A stretch of DNA of 64,000 nucleotides from assembly GCF_000188055.2 (NCBI RefSeq), contig NZ_AEUZ02000001.1, positions 1,564,001 through 1,628,000 of the forward strand, read 5' to 3'. The notes under the pieces were generated by a model. It ran no database searches and was not told where the DNA came from. It saw only the letters and a program-made list of their open reading frames with translations. Shown here in pieces: positions 1-9,419 of this stretch. The position numbers were made by a program, and so were the translations under genes. This DNA is from Streptococcus urinalis 2285-97. GTDB lineage: Bacteria; Bacillota; Bacilli; Lactobacillales; Streptococcaceae. Numbering within the stretch: the first letter of the stretch is position 1; every line of letters begins with the position of its first letter.

Positions 1-34
1 CATTCACTGCATTTCAAATTGATTTTAACTCTCA

Positions 35-1153
35 CTAAATTTCCTTGACCTTAAGGTACTTTCTAAAATTAATAAAACTCCATAAGAAGTTACTTAAAAC
101 GATGAGACTCGTTATATAGAAGACATAACGATAACCCATCTGTACAGCAATCGTAGAGCCAACAAAGGGACCAATCACTTGTCCAAAATTGGTGAACATT
201 TGATTATATGAAAAAATTCGTGAAATCCCTTCCCTTGGAGTAATCTTAGTCAATAGTGAATTGATACTTGGCATCAAAGCTCCTGTACCAAAACCATATA
301 AGAATCGTAGGATACCTAATTGTATAGTTGTTTTGGCTAATGCACATAAGAAATACATGGAAAAACTATAAAATAAGGCAATTAATAATAGCCTGTGATT
401 TCCGATTCTATCCCCAATTTTACCAAGAGTTGGACTGCTCAAAATACTTGAAAAACCCATTGCGGATACTATTAAACCTGACACAAATAATAAATTTTCT
501 TTTTGACCCAAATGTCTAATATACAAGCTTAGAATTGGAGCAATAGACTGTGCAGAAATTTGAATAATCATACTAGTTACAAAGAGTCCAATTAAGATTT
601 GAATACTTTTGACATTTCTAAAAACAGCTTCAGTTGACATAGCTTGCTTTTTAGAAATAGGTTGGAAGTCTTCTTTCACAAAGAAAATGGTTAATAAACT
701 ACAAAATAATAAAATACAGCCAACCATCAAGAAAACTTCACGTATTCCAAACACTTCAGCTAATACGCCACCAATTAGTGGACCAATTAAGGTTCCAGCT
801 GTCATACCTGTTGCCAAAGTTCCTAGTGCGTAACCTGAATGCTTTTGTGGTGCTTGACTGGCTATCAAAGCTGTCGAATTTGGAATATAACCAGCAAACA
901 TACCGTTAACAACTCTTAAAATTAAAAGCCAAAAAACATTTGGAACAAAAGCTAAACCGCCCATTGTAAAAGTCATCACTAGACTTGCTCTAACCATCAT
1001 TGGTTTACGTCCATAACGGTCGGCTAATTTTCCCCAAATTGGAGCTACTAAGGCTGAAGCTAAAGCTGATAACGCAACCGCCATTCCAGCATAGAACTCG
1101 ACTTTATCTTTTGGAGCACCCAGATCTTCAACATATAATGCCATAAAAGGCAT
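35..1153 (-). CDS. pmrA: PmrA-type MFS multidrug efflux transporter, 5' end probably frameshifted
   Basis: Major facilitator drug exporter of the inner membrane. The cytoplasmic motif A is visible at residues 41-50 (GKLADRYGRK), with a second, degenerate copy after the central loop (GKIGDRIGNH), and about eleven hydrophobic helices follow. The position beside mutM/coaE matches pneumococcal pmrA. The usual homologue begins about 20-30 residues earlier, with an N-terminal helix. That helix is encoded in frame up to about 1256, but this stretch has no ATG, GTG or TTG and is closed by TGA. A good ATG with GGAAAG upstream and a TATAAT box lies at 1257-1259, one base out of frame, and stops after five codons. 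The gene may therefore be frameshifted, or may start at an unusual codon. The listed ATG would remove most of helix 1. Confidence 0.75.
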   Translation of the reverse strand: MPFMALYVEDLGAPKDKVEFYAGMAVALSALASALVAPIWGKLADRYGRKPMMVRASLVMTFTMGGLAFVPNVFWLLILRVVNGMFAGYIPNSTALIASQAPQKHSGYALGTLATGMTAGTLIGPLIGGVLAEVFGIREVFLMVGCILLFCSLLTIFFVKEDFQPISKKQAMSTEAVFRNVKSIQILIGLFVTSMIIQISAQSIAPILSLYIRHLGQKENLLFVSGLIVSAMGFSSILSSPTLGKIGDRIGNHRLLLIALFYSFSMYFLCALAKTTIQLGILRFLYGFGTGALMPSINSLLTKITPREGISRIFSYNQMFTNFGQVIGPFVGSTIAVQMGYRYVFYITSLIVLSNFLWSFINFRKYLKVKEI

Positions 1154-1288
1154 AACAAGTGAAAAGCTTGCCCCAGTAAAAAAGTTCCCGAGCCAAGCTA
1201 TCTTTAAATTTTTTTTCCAGTCAACTACATTGACAGCTTTATCACTGATAACAATTCATCTTCTTTCCAGTACAGTATATTTCATGCT

Positions 1289-1294
1289 ATTATA
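1289..1294 (-). promoter_or_regulatory. extended -10 box of pmrA
   Basis: TGCTATAAT on the minus strand, about 30 nt ahead of the out-of-frame ATG at 1257-1259. The spacing fits a transcript that would start translation at that ATG, which supports the idea that the pmrA reading frame was broken later. Confidence 0.5.
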
Positions 1295-1339
1295 GCACAT
1301 TTTTACAGAAATATAAAGTTAGTCTTATGATGAAAGCAA

Positions 1340-2821
1340 CTAACGTTTTTTGAGACTACCTAATAAGCCTCTGACTAATTCTCGGCCAAGTGTTCTAACT
1401 GTTGTACTGATAAAAGCATCCGTTGCTTTCTCAACTTGAGTCTTTCTTGGACGAGTATGACTCGTTTTCTTACTTGATTTGCTAGAATTGCTCACTTTTT
1501 TTGCAGCAGCTTTATCAGCTTCTTCTTTTTGCTTTGCTTTATCATCTGCAACCACTTTTTGAGCTAATAGTTCATAAGCGGATTCACGATCAACAGTTGT
1601 GTCATACTTACCTGCAAAAGGTGACGATTTGATAAGGTCACTCAATTCCTGATCATTCATGACATTAAAACTACTTTTTGGAGGCATGATATAAGCTCTT
1701 TCAACCATATTAGGTTGACCTTCAGTACTAAGTGTCGAAATCAAGGCCTCTCCAACACCCAATTCAGTAATCGTTGTCGCTACATCAATTTCAGGATTTT
1801 GTCTAAATGTTTCTGCAGCTACTTTAACAGCTTTTAACTCTTTTGGAGTATAAGCTCGTAGTGCATGCTGAATACGATTACCTAGTTGTGCTAAAACTGT
1901 TTCAGGTAAATCCAATGGATTCTGAGTGATAAAGAAGACACCTACCCCTTTTGAACGTATCAACCTCACAATTTGTTCAACTTTATCAAGGAAAACTTTT
2001 GGTGCATCTTTAAACAAAAGATGCGCTTCATCAAAGAAAAAGACCATTTTAGGTTTTTCTAAATCTCCAACTTCTGGTAGTGTTTCATAAATTTCTGAAA
2101 GCATCCAAAGTAAAAAGGTTGTATAAAGTGTTGGTGATTGAAAGAGTTTTGTAGCAGATAAAATATTAACAGCACCTTGACCCTTCTCATCAATTTGCAT
2201 AAAATCCATGATATTAAGAGCAGGCTCACCAAAAAATTGATTCCCACCTTCTTGTTCCAGTGTGAGGAGACCACGTTGGATTGCACCAACAGATTGTTTT
2301 GCAATATTTCCATAAATACCAGAGTAATCTTGAGCATGATCTGATACTTCTTTAAGCAGTGCTTGTAAATCCTTTAAATCAATTAATAACCAACCTTTAT
2401 CATCTGCAATTTTAAAGACAATAGTTAAAACACCTGTTTGTGTATCATTTAAATCTAACAACCTTGCTAACATCAAAGGTCCCATTTCAGAAATGGTCGT
2501 TCTTACAGGATGACCAGTTTCCCCAAAAACATCCCATAATCTTACAGGAAAAGCTTGAGGTTGGTAATCCGTAATGCCTAATTTTGAGAGCCTTTCAGAT
2601 AATTTTGGCGTAACTTCACCATCTTTTGCTAAATTAACTAAATCTCCTTTAATATCAGCAAGAAAAATAGGAACACCTGATAAGCTTAATTGTTCAGCTA
2701 ATACTTTTAGAGTAACTGTCTTGCCTGTTCCAGTAGCACCAGCAATCAAGCCATGACGATTCAACATATTTAGCTGTATATCAATTGGTTGTTTACCTTT
2801 TGCAATTGTAACTGTTGCCAT
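1340..2821 (-). CDS. HerA/YjgR-like DUF853 P-loop ATPase
   Basis: Predicted cytoplasmic ATPase of the HerA-FtsK superfamily, DUF853 (E. coli YjgR type), 493 residues. The Walker A motif GATGTGKT lies at residues 28-35, and a Walker B-like stretch [10 protein letters not shown] is in the middle. The C-terminal ~70 residues are rich in Lys, Ala and Ser, with a basic segment that could contact DNA. I start at the ATG preceded by GAGG seven bases upstream, not the ATG 11 codons earlier. The substrate is unknown for this family. Its neighbours give no functional hint, since it sits between pmrA and a YczE-type membrane gene. Confidence 0.85.
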   Translation of the reverse strand: MATVTIAKGKQPIDIQLNMLNRHGLIAGATGTGKTVTLKVLAEQLSLSGVPIFLADIKGDLVNLAKDGEVTPKLSERLSKLGITDYQPQAFPVRLWDVFGETGHPVRTTISEMGPLMLARLLDLNDTQTGVLTIVFKIADDKGWLLIDLKDLQALLKEVSDHAQDYSGIYGNIAKQSVGAIQRGLLTLEQEGGNQFFGEPALNIMDFMQIDEKGQGAVNILSATKLFQSPTLYTTFLLWMLSEIYETLPEVGDLEKPKMVFFFDEAHLLFKDAPKVFLDKVEQIVRLIRSKGVGVFFITQNPLDLPETVLAQLGNRIQHALRAYTPKELKAVKVAAETFRQNPEIDVATTITELGVGEALISTLSTEGQPNMVERAYIMPPKSSFNVMNDQELSDLIKSSPFAGKYDTTVDRESAYELLAQKVVADDKAKQKEEADKAAAKKVSNSSKSSKKTSHTRPRKTQVEKATDAFISTTVRTLGRELVRGLLGSLKKR

Positions 2822-2892
2822 GATGACCTCATTTCTATTCCTCATTATTATCATTATGAGAATTGTCTTTACTTATCATCCCAATTATAACA

Positions 2893-2927
2893 CAAAAAGA
2901 GGAAAATCTTTGATTAACCTCTTTTAA
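2893..2927 (-). terminator. terminator after the mutM-coaE-yczE run
   Basis: Inverted repeat AAAAGAGG / CCTCTTTT directly after the YczE stop, with an A-rich flank that gives a U-tract on the minus strand. Confidence 0.6.
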
Positions 2928-3575
2928 TTATTTGTCATTTAAAGACCTAAATAAACTTGATAAACAACCTAAACTAAATTGCATTACCCATCCAACACCA
3001 AAGGCAAAACACAAAGTCCCTATTCCTAATGGGCCACCAAGTAACCAACCTAATAAAGAGACGCTACCTTCAAGTAAGGTTCTAACAATTGCCACGCGCC
3101 AGCCCAGTAATTGGCAAAGTCCAACTAATAGGCCATCTCTAGGCCCTGCACCTTTGTGTGATGTTAAATAAATAGCTGAAGCTATACCTATAATCACAAC
3201 ACCTACTATCAAAAGAAGCACTCTCATCAAGAATGATGTTGGCTTTGCAATATGGTCTGTAAGTTGACCAATGACAAAAGCGATGATGATAATATTTAAT
3301 ATTGTTCCTAATCCAGGTTTGATTTTAAGAGGAATCCACAAAAGCATTACCAAAGAGCTAATGATAAAAGTCATCCAACCTAATTCAATTCCTGTAGATT
3401 CTGAAATTCCTTGAGAAAGGATAGTCCAAGAAGCTGATCCTAAATTCGCTAAGACTAAACAAGATTCACCGACACCAAAAAGGACCAATCCAACAACCAA
3501 CATGAAAAGGGATAGAGGTTCTAATGACCACAGTCCTTTACCAGTCCATGGTGTTTGAGGAATTAACTTTTTCAT
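2928..3575 (-). CDS. YczE/YyaS/YitT-type integral membrane protein
   Basis: Small polytopic membrane protein of the YczE (YyaS/YitT) family, 215 residues with about five hydrophobic helices. It carries the family-like segment THKGAGPRDGLLVGL after the third or fourth helix. No transport substrate is established for the family. Its ATG overlaps the coaE stop in an ATGA arrangement (3572-3575), so the two are probably translationally coupled in a mutM-coaE-yczE operon. Confidence 0.8.
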   Translation of the reverse strand: MKKLIPQTPWTGKGLWSLEPLSLFMLVVGLVLFGVGESCLVLANLGSASWTILSQGISESTGIELGWMTFIISSLVMLLWIPLKIKPGLGTILNIIIIAFVIGQLTDHIAKPTSFLMRVLLLIVGVVIIGIASAIYLTSHKGAGPRDGLLVGLCQLLGWRVAIVRTLLEGSVSLLGWLLGGPLGIGTLCFAFGVGWVMQFSLGCLSSLFRSLNDK

Positions 3576-4171
3576 GCATGACCCCTAATTTTCTTTAAAG
3601 CACTAGATAACTGATTTTTTAAGTCTTTTTGACTGCCATTATTATCAATTATCAGGTCAGCATAGGCTTTTTTTTCTTCCATTGCTAACTGACTATTAAT
3701 CCGAGCTTCTGCCTCTTCTTTTGTGTAATGGTTTCTGTCTATTAATCGCTTCAACTGTGTACCACTGTTAACATAGACTAGCCAAACTTGATCAAACCAA
3801 TCTAAGTAATTTAGCTCAATTAAAAGTGGGATATCCATAAAGACAATAGCATTTGTTTTAGCTAACTGATCTTTTTGAACTTTCAAACTTTGTCGAATGA
3901 TCTGATTTTGAATGAGAGCTGATCGTTCTTTCTTTTTAGGATCTGAAAAAATAAGTTTAGAAAGTTTTGGTCTATCCAGTTCACCATTTTCTTGCAATAT
4001 GGTTTGTCCAAATTCTGTGACTAAAGCCTTATACAATCGTCCACCTTTAGCTTGTAACTCATGAACAACTTGATCAGCATCAATGACTTGATAGCCTTCT
4101 TGTCTTAAATAATGAACAACAGTTGATTTACCTGATGCTATTCCACCAGTTATTCCAATTATCATACTCAT
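3572..4171 (-). CDS. coaE: dephospho-CoA kinase
   Basis: Phosphorylates the ribose 3'-OH of dephospho-CoA with ATP, the last step of coenzyme A synthesis. The P-loop GGIASGKS is at residues 9-16, and the lid and CoA-binding regions fill the rest of a normal 199-residue protein. The start chosen is the ATG that overlaps the mutM stop (ATGA at 4168-4171). A longer reading frame to 4252 would overlap the mutM zinc finger and lacks family similarity. A second ATG two codons in (4165) is also possible. Pairing with mutM is common in streptococci. Confidence 0.95.
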   Translation of the reverse strand: MSMIIGITGGIASGKSTVVHYLRQEGYQVIDADQVVHELQAKGGRLYKALVTEFGQTILQENGELDRPKLSKLIFSDPKKKERSALIQNQIIRQSLKVQKDQLAKTNAIVFMDIPLLIELNYLDWFDQVWLVYVNSGTQLKRLIDRNHYTKEEAEARINSQLAMEEKKAYADLIIDNNGSQKDLKNQLSSALKKIRGHA

Positions 4172-4989
4172 CGTTTTTGACATTGAGGACAAAAATGTGT
4201 TCCTCTTCCTTTCAATTGAATTTTGACAATAGCTTCTTGACATCTTGGACAAGGTTGTCCTTGTTTACCATATACCTTTAAGTATGATTGCATCGTACCA
4301 TCCTCACCAAGTGCATTCCGATAAGTTCTAATGGTTGAGCCACCCTTTTCAATCCCTAATGACAAAATTCTTATCGTCTCATCATGAATTCTTTTAATCT
4401 CTGATTTCTTTAATTCTTGACAAGGCTTAGCAGGGTGTACTTTTGCCGCCCATAGCACTTCATCAACGTAGATATTTCCTAGTCCCGCAACCAACTGCTG
4501 ATCTAATAGGCGAGGCTTTATTTCTTTTTTGGATAAAGGTATTTTGGCCTCAAACTGCCTTAATGTAAATGTTTCAGGTCTAGGCTCAGGTCCTAGTTTC
4601 TTTTTCTCAAAATAAGTGGATTCTTGGTCCTTTGCAATAATCTCCATTGTCCCAAATTTTCGAACATCTTGATAAACGAGAGTAGCTCCATTTTCTAAAT
4701 AAAAATAGACATGGAAATGTTTATTTTCAGGAACTTCTTCAGGGAAATACAAATATTTCCCTTCCATCCTAAGATGTGAAATCAAAAGACAATCCTCTAG
4801 AACAATGATCAGATACTTGCCTCTTCTTCTGATTTCTTTAAAGTGTTGGCCCTCAACAAGAATCTTAAAGAGTTCTTTTTCTGGTTTGACCATTTTAGGT
4901 ACTTTAATACTGATTGCTTTAATTTGCCTTCCGATAACTAAGGCTTCTAAACCACGACGCACAATTTCAACTTCTGGTAATTCTGGCAT
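4168..4989 (-). CDS. mutM: formamidopyrimidine-DNA glycosylase
   Basis: Bifunctional base-excision repair enzyme that removes 8-oxoguanine and formamidopyrimidines and nicks the abasic site. The catalytic N-terminus is intact (Pro2-Glu3 in MPELPEVE). The helix-two-turn-helix region is recognisable by [13 protein letters not shown], and the C-terminal zinc finger has two CPxC pairs (CPRC and CPQC). Its 273 residues are the family length. AGGAAG precedes the ATG. It begins a probable operon with coaE and the YczE protein. Confidence 0.97.
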   Translation of the reverse strand: MPELPEVEIVRRGLEALVIGRQIKAISIKVPKMVKPEKELFKILVEGQHFKEIRRRGKYLIIVLEDCLLISHLRMEGKYLYFPEEVPENKHFHVYFYLENGATLVYQDVRKFGTMEIIAKDQESTYFEKKKLGPEPRPETFTLRQFEAKIPLSKKEIKPRLLDQQLVAGLGNIYVDEVLWAAKVHPAKPCQELKKSEIKRIHDETIRILSLGIEKGGSTIRTYRNALGEDGTMQSYLKVYGKQGQPCPRCQEAIVKIQLKGRGTHFCPQCQKR

Positions 4990-5063
4990 ACTTTACTTCC
5001 TATTACATCTCTTAAATAATGACTATTTTAATAGGAATTGTAAGTTTTTGCAAATATAACTAT

Positions 5064-5092
5064 AAAAAAAGAACTGCAGACAGTTCCTTTTT
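5064..5092 (-). terminator. terminator upstream of mutM
   Basis: Perfect stem GAACTG-CAGA-CAGTTC with eight T residues on the minus-strand side. It should end transcription coming from the accessory island and insulate mutM. Confidence 0.7.
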
Positions 5093-5532
5093 CATTTTTC
5101 TAATGAGAGCTTTAATTAGCTAGTCTAATCCGAAAAAGCTAAGATCAGTATACATGATTATTTTGAAAGCTTCAAATCACTTTTATTATTATTCTTTCTT
5201 AGTAATAAATACATTTTTAGTGGTCAAAATTTATTACTACAAATCACTTAAAAATTTACTAAATTAATAGGTATCTCTTTTTAAGTTATCACCACCAGCT
5301 TTGGTCTATTTAACAATGCTATTCAATTTTACAAATATCTGTTTATTCTTATATTCATAAGATATACAAGTAGATACTTTAATATAGTTCAATTTATCTG
5401 TTAACCCTCATTTATCAATAATTTAATTTATTAAATCCAGAATCAGCAATTATAATTTAATATAGCAAATTAACATAACTCCCAAGGTTAAATTCTATGC
5501 TTTTATATCATATCTGTAGTCCATCTGGAATA
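5093..5532. other. AT-rich intergenic stretch, nothing recognised
   Basis: About 440 bases of very AT-rich sequence. I see no reading frame of useful length, RNA gene or repeat on either strand. It may be decayed accessory DNA. Confidence 0.5.
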
Positions 5533-5943
5533 TTACTTACTTTCTTTTTTAAATTTATTGAATATAGAATGTTTGGGAGAAATACTACAACTTAGTGATG
5601 TAATCATTCCTACAGTATAGCAGACAACTATGATATGTAGATAAAAATATATCAATAATTCTGATATCCTTGTTAAATGTCCAATAATAAGAAGAATAGT
5701 AACTAGGATAGGAATAAGGACAGTATTCTTAATAAATAGCCAAAATTGTTTAATAATCTGATGTAATGAAAGTATTTCTTTAGATGTTCTACTCACAAAA
5801 ATAAAAACTAGTAACTCAAGCATCAAACTCCAACAAATAAGTAGTATATTTTTATTAAAGGACAGATGATATAAGCTACCTATAATAATTAAAACTAACC
5901 CTGAAATAGTTATAATACTCAAAAATCTAAATATATTTCGCAT
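5533..5943 (-). CDS. hypothetical small membrane protein, possible bacteriocin immunity protein
   Basis: I do not recognise the family. The 136 residues contain about four hydrophobic segments (near residues 8-25, 30-48, 72-88 and 95-115) and a basic C-terminus (FNKFKKESK). It lies 10 bases after the other small membrane gene at 5954-6271 and downstream of the decayed bacteriocin pair, all on one strand. Bacteriocin cassettes of streptococci often end with such short polytopic proteins that protect the producer, so immunity is a reasonable guess from context only. Its AT content resembles the rest of the island. Confidence 0.55.
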   Translation of the reverse strand: MRNIFRFLSIITISGLVLIIIGSLYHLSFNKNILLICWSLMLELLVFIFVSRTSKEILSLHQIIKQFWLFIKNTVLIPILVTILLIIGHLTRISELLIYFYLHIIVVCYTVGMITSLSCSISPKHSIFNKFKKESK

Positions 5944-5953
5944 TTTTTACCTC

Positions 5954-6271
5954 TTATTTAAATATATTTATTTTTTTTAAAAAAGTACAAAAAAATTTAA
6001 CAAACTTATTCTCATTTTTAATATCTTTTTTCCGCATTAAATATCTATAATATAAATAAAGAAAAGTCAAAATGATAAGATAAAGATATATCACAATTAG
6101 TGATAAGCCCCCTAGTATACTAGCAAAAAAAGGATACGAGCTTGTAAGAGCATAGGCAACACCCAATAGAATAAGGATTAGAGGAATGATACTCTCAACT
6201 GATCTTTTTATTTTGTCTAGATACATAATTTTTTTATCAGATATTTTAAAAATAGTTTCTAAAATTTTCAT
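5954..6271 (-). CDS. hypothetical small membrane protein, possible bacteriocin immunity protein
   Basis: Unrecognised 105-residue protein with a basic N-terminal third, two strong hydrophobic segments (about residues 28-48 and 52-78) and a lysine-rich tail. I start at MKILETIF because AGGAAAGGAAC sits just ahead of that ATG; an ATG nine codons earlier lacks a ribosome site. A TATAAT-like box lies in the 30 bases upstream, so it may have its own promoter. It follows the bacteriocin-like frames at 6338-6716 by about 65 bases, suggesting an immunity role, but no motif proves it. Confidence 0.55.
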   Translation of the reverse strand: MKILETIFKISDKKIMYLDKIKRSVESIIPLILILLGVAYALTSSYPFFASILGGLSLIVIYLYLIILTFLYLYYRYLMRKKDIKNENKFVKFFCTFLKKINIFK

Positions 6272-6337
6272 ACTTGTTCCTTTCCTATTATATACCATAT
6301 CATATTGTAGTAATTAGTAGTTACCAATTTATTGGGG

Positions 6338-6538
6338 CTAGATAATGCTAGCTGCAGCACCACCAGCTGCACATAAGGCATAACCTTGCCAAGTCATAAA
6401 TACCCCACCTGCCTGAGCACAATATACTACTCCTTGAGCTGCACCTACAGCACCGCTCAAAATAAGATCTGCACCTTTTTTACCCCCTCCATACACATCA
6501 GCAAGTTATTCAACATTTACCTGTACAGTATTGTGCAC
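6338..6538 (-). pseudogene. class II double-glycine bacteriocin precursor with a nonsense codon in the leader
   Basis: From a GTG preceded by GGGGGAG at nine bases, the frame encodes a short leader ending LADVYGG, then a 48-residue mature part rich in Gly and Ala (beginning GKKGADLILSG) with Cys22 and Cys38. The leader shows the double-glycine consensus: Leu at -7, Val at -4 and GG at -2/-1. At -8, where the consensus has Glu, the codon is TAA (6506-6508), a one-base change from GAA or CAA. The mature region is open to its TAG. As it stands no full precursor can be made. The mature peptide resembles one half of a two-peptide, class IIb type bacteriocin. It is not covered by any long reading frame. 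Confidence 0.6.
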
Positions 6539-6716
6539 CTAAAACAGCTCCCCCAATAGTACCTACAAAAGAAAAAATTCCAATTAAAATTCCAATTAAA
6601 AGAACAGCTAAAGTACACACTGCTATTACTTTTTCTGCTTCTCCTGCACCTAATTTATTTCCACATTCCAAGAAAATTATTTTATCAATTTTTGAAACTA
6701 TCTTTACAAAAATTCC
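6510..6716 (-). pseudogene. second bacteriocin-like hydrophobic peptide, no clear start
   Basis: A frame open from 6716 to TGA at 6510 encodes a hydrophobic, Gly-rich peptide. Its end contains GTIGGAVLGAQ and CTGKC, and it has GxxxG-like spacing typical of paired class IIb bacteriocins. It overlaps the neighbouring bacteriocin frame by 29 bases. There is no ATG in frame; an in-frame TTG lacks a ribosome site, and an ATG-ATG pair upstream at about 6733-6738 is in another frame and stops early. Either the leader was lost by frameshift or it uses an unusual start. The peptide family is inferred from composition and position only. Confidence 0.4.
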
Positions 6717-6891
6717 TTAATTGTACGATTTTCATCATGAAATGAATATTATTTTTAGAATAAAGTTACCCTGCTTCAAGAGTTTCTTTAAAATTAATAA
6801 TCAAAAATACCGTCCAATATACTAGTATGTTCTAGTATTTTCGCTAAATAAGACATAATTTACTTTTCTTTTTAAAAAGGAATATATTTTA

Positions 6892-7109
6892 CTATCTTGC
6901 TAGTTTCAAAAGTTGTGAAAAGTTACTAAATTCACTAAATATTTTCAACAACTGAACATCTAACCGACCTAATATAAACTTATGTTCTACTTTTACTCTG
7001 GAATCACCCTAAACAAATCTTTAAAAGTACATAAGACACTGCGACTTCTTATTGCATATTCCTTAATTTGATTAACTCTCAAATAAAAATTTGGAAAATC
7101 ACATTTACA
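6892..7109 (-). other. coding remnant of unknown family, split by a frameshift
   Basis: Two minus-strand segments in different frames read as plausible protein: one of about 38 residues (containing NFYLRVNQIKEYAIRS) ending near 6995, and one of about 38 residues (containing FILGRLDVQLLKIF) ending with TAG at 6892. They abut, as if one base were lost. I cannot name the family. The whole stretch from 6720 to 7513 otherwise holds no intact gene that I can see. Confidence 0.3.
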
Positions 7110-7212
7110 TTATGCTACTTGTTAATAATTGACTATAGTACGTTTCGTGCACTCACTTCAACTTTATTCAATACCTAACTACTTGTAAGAAACTACCCCC
7201 AGCTAATTCACA

Positions 7213-7248
7213 CTAAAAAAAAACGAGAACACTAAAAAAATGTTCTCA
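7213..7248 (-). terminator. terminator in the decayed island
   Basis: GAGAACA ... TGTTCTC inverted repeat followed on the minus strand by a run of nine T. It presumably ended transcription of the pseudogene at 7514-8071 or of a lost gene between them. Confidence 0.6.
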
Positions 7249-7513
7249 CTTCCGCCATATCTTTCGAAAAAGTAAATCTCAACTTAATGTCTGATTATAG
7301 AGCGCTAATTACTTAAAAATAATACATCGTTAGTACCTGTTACAATTCTGACTTGATTTCCCAGTTATTTCACAATATAATTTATCACTCCAAAATTGCA
7401 TAATCATACGGACTCATTTTTCAGTCAAAATACCTCTTGCAATGTTGAAAATAGTCTTATCATGACCTTTCTTTGATCGAATGTAGAAAATTTAATCCTG
7501 ACTCCTTTATCTC

Positions 7514-8071
7514 TTATACTAAATTTTCAATATCATTGATAAATAATGGTAGCAATGCCCTTTCTTTAACTCTTGAAACCCCTAAATCATTTCTCATTTC
7601 ATTCATTAGTTGTTCTGAAACCTTTAATAATTCTTTCCCATTCGAATCAGAAGTTGAAACTACTCGAAATTCGATCCACTTTCTAACAACCTTTTTGGAA
7701 CCCCAAAGTGTTATTTCTTTACTAAATTTTATAAAATCTGCTAATTGATCCTCTGAAGATTATTACGAATTCTCTTCATCTGACTGATTAATTTAAAAAA
7801 TCATTTTAATAAAGTGAAAATAAGCCGACTCACGCTTTTGAGTTAAATATTGCAACCAGACTTGTTTAATATCAAAGATCACTTTAAAGCTAGTTGTTAA
7901 TATAGTTACAAATCCTGTAATAATAGCCACTATAATAATTGAGTTATATGTATTCAAAATAGATAGTAATTTTAAAAACCATTCAAAACTAAGATATACC
8001 AGTACTGTAATAATACTTAATCTCAAAAGACCAAGAAAAATACTGGTCTTACTTTCATCCATAGTTGTCAA
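7514..8071 (-). pseudogene. membrane-protein gene with three in-frame TAA codons
   Basis: The first 92 codons give a protein with two hydrophobic segments (about residues 12-34 and 42-65). The same frame then continues past TAA at 7793 and a double TAA at 7762-7767 into about 80 more convincing codons (containing KEITLWGSKK and NEMRNDLGVS) up to TAA at 7514. Restoring the stops gives about 185 residues. Each stop is one base from a sense codon, for example GAA to TAA in a Ser/Glu-rich linker. I do not recognise the family. It starts six bases after the era stop, so it was probably cotranscribed. The 92-residue part may still be made. Confidence 0.65.
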
Positions 8072-8077
8072 AAATTT

Positions 8078-8977
8078 CTAATATTCTTTTTCATTGTAAC
8101 CAAAGTCTGCTAAATCAAGCTTTTTGTCACGCCAATTTTTTTTGACTTTGACCCAAGTTTCCAGGTAAACTTTATCTCCTAACATAAGTTCAATATCACG
8201 TCGTGCCATTTTACCAATCTTTTTGAGCATGGCACCTTGTTTTCCAATGATAATTCCTTTTTGACTATCACGTTCAACCATTATGGTTACTCTGATATGA
8301 ACCTTATCTGTTTCAGGATCGCGTTTCATACTATCAACTACAACAGCAACTGAATGCGGTACTTCTTGTTCCGTTAGTTTTAATATCTTTTCACGTACCA
8401 TCTCTGAAACTAGGAATCTTTCAGGATGATCTGTTATTTGATCTTCTGGAAAATATTGAAACCCTTCTTCTAGATTATCTTTTAAAACTTGTAATAAGGT
8501 TTCGACGTTATTTCCTTGAAGTGCAGATATTAGTATGACTTCCTTAAAGTCCATTTGATTTCTAAAATCATCAATTTGTTCTAAAAGCTGATCTGGATGA
8601 ACTTTATCAATCTTATTGATAACTAAAATAACAGGAACCTTTGCTGCTTTTAGTCGCTCCATAATCATATCATCACCCTTGCCACGTTTTTCATCGGCAG
8701 GAACCATAAACAATACTGTTTCAACTTCTCTTAATGTTGAGTAGGCAGACTCAACCATAAAATCACCTAAAGCTGTTTTTGGTTTGTGAATCCCAGGGGT
8801 ATCGATAAAGACAATTTGCTCATTGTCAGTTGTGTAGATACCCATTATTTTATTTCGAGTAGTTTGCGCTTTATCACTCATAATGGCAATTTTTTGCCCC
8901 ATGACATGATTTAAAAAAGTTGATTTACCAACATTTGGGCGACCTAAGATTGCCACAAATCCTGATTTAAAAGTCAT
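8078..8977 (-). CDS. era: GTPase Era
   Basis: Essential GTPase that binds the 3' end of 16S rRNA and assists 30S subunit maturation. G1 GRPNVGKS is at residues 12-19, and DTPG (G3) and NKID (G4) are present. A C-terminal KH domain carries the loop IIGKQGAML. The length, 299 residues, is typical. It follows dgkA and ybeY on the same strand in the conserved ybeY-dgkA-era order. Confidence 0.97.
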   Translation of the reverse strand: MTFKSGFVAILGRPNVGKSTFLNHVMGQKIAIMSDKAQTTRNKIMGIYTTDNEQIVFIDTPGIHKPKTALGDFMVESAYSTLREVETVLFMVPADEKRGKGDDMIMERLKAAKVPVILVINKIDKVHPDQLLEQIDDFRNQMDFKEVILISALQGNNVETLLQVLKDNLEEGFQYFPEDQITDHPERFLVSEMVREKILKLTEQEVPHSVAVVVDSMKRDPETDKVHIRVTIMVERDSQKGIIIGKQGAMLKKIGKMARRDIELMLGDKVYLETWVKVKKNWRDKKLDLADFGYNEKEY

Positions 8978-9017
8978 TATTTTATCTCCTAAAATTTTCT
9001 ATTATCATTTACAAGCA

Positions 9018-9419
9018 CTAAAAAATCAATTCCCAAATTTTGGGAATAAAAATAATCATTCCAGTAATAACTGCGTAAATGGAAATTACTAAAACTGCTC
9101 CAGCAGCCATATCTTTGGCATTTTTTGCCATCATGGAAAAATGATAGTGACTTGCCAAATCCACTACATTTTCAATTGCTGAGTTAATGATTTCACAGGT
9201 AATAACCAAAAAAATTGCTAAAAAGAGAAAGAGCCATTCCATAGCAGATATACTAAAGACAAGACCCATTAAAATAGCCAAAGCAGCTGATACAGCATGC
9301 TTTTTCATATTTCTTTCTTCTTTGAATGCTGTAAATATACCAGTCGTAGCAAATTCTAAACTGGATAATAAATCTCTATTTTTCCATTTTTTTTGTGAAT
9401 TATTGTCTTGTAAGGCCAT
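9018..9419 (-). CDS. dgkA: undecaprenol/diacylglycerol kinase
   Basis: Small trimeric membrane kinase; in Gram-positives it phosphorylates undecaprenol to refill the lipid carrier for cell-wall synthesis. The 133-residue protein has an amphipathic N-terminus, three transmembrane helices and the signature NSAIENVVD with catalytic Glu. Its start overlaps the 3' end of ybeY by 20 bases, so the two genes are tightly coupled. Confidence 0.93.
   Translation of the reverse strand: MALQDNNSQKKWKNRDLLSSLEFATTGIFTAFKEERNMKKHAVSAALAILMGLVFSISAMEWLFLFLAIFLVITCEIINSAIENVVDLASHYHFSMMAKNAKDMAAGAVLVISIYAVITGMIIFIPKIWELIF

Noticed and set aside
4172..4252. Longer N-terminus for coaE
   Set aside because: It would overlap the mutM zinc finger by 80 bases and lacks similarity to CoaE; the ATGA overlap gives a standard start.
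5093..5532. Possible CRISPR array or phage attachment site in the AT-rich island
   Set aside because: No regularly spaced repeats and no integrase or tRNA copy nearby.
7473..7748. Plus-strand reading frame of 91 codons
   Set aside because: It is antisense to the convincing minus-strand pseudogene at 7514-8071 and has no ribosome site.
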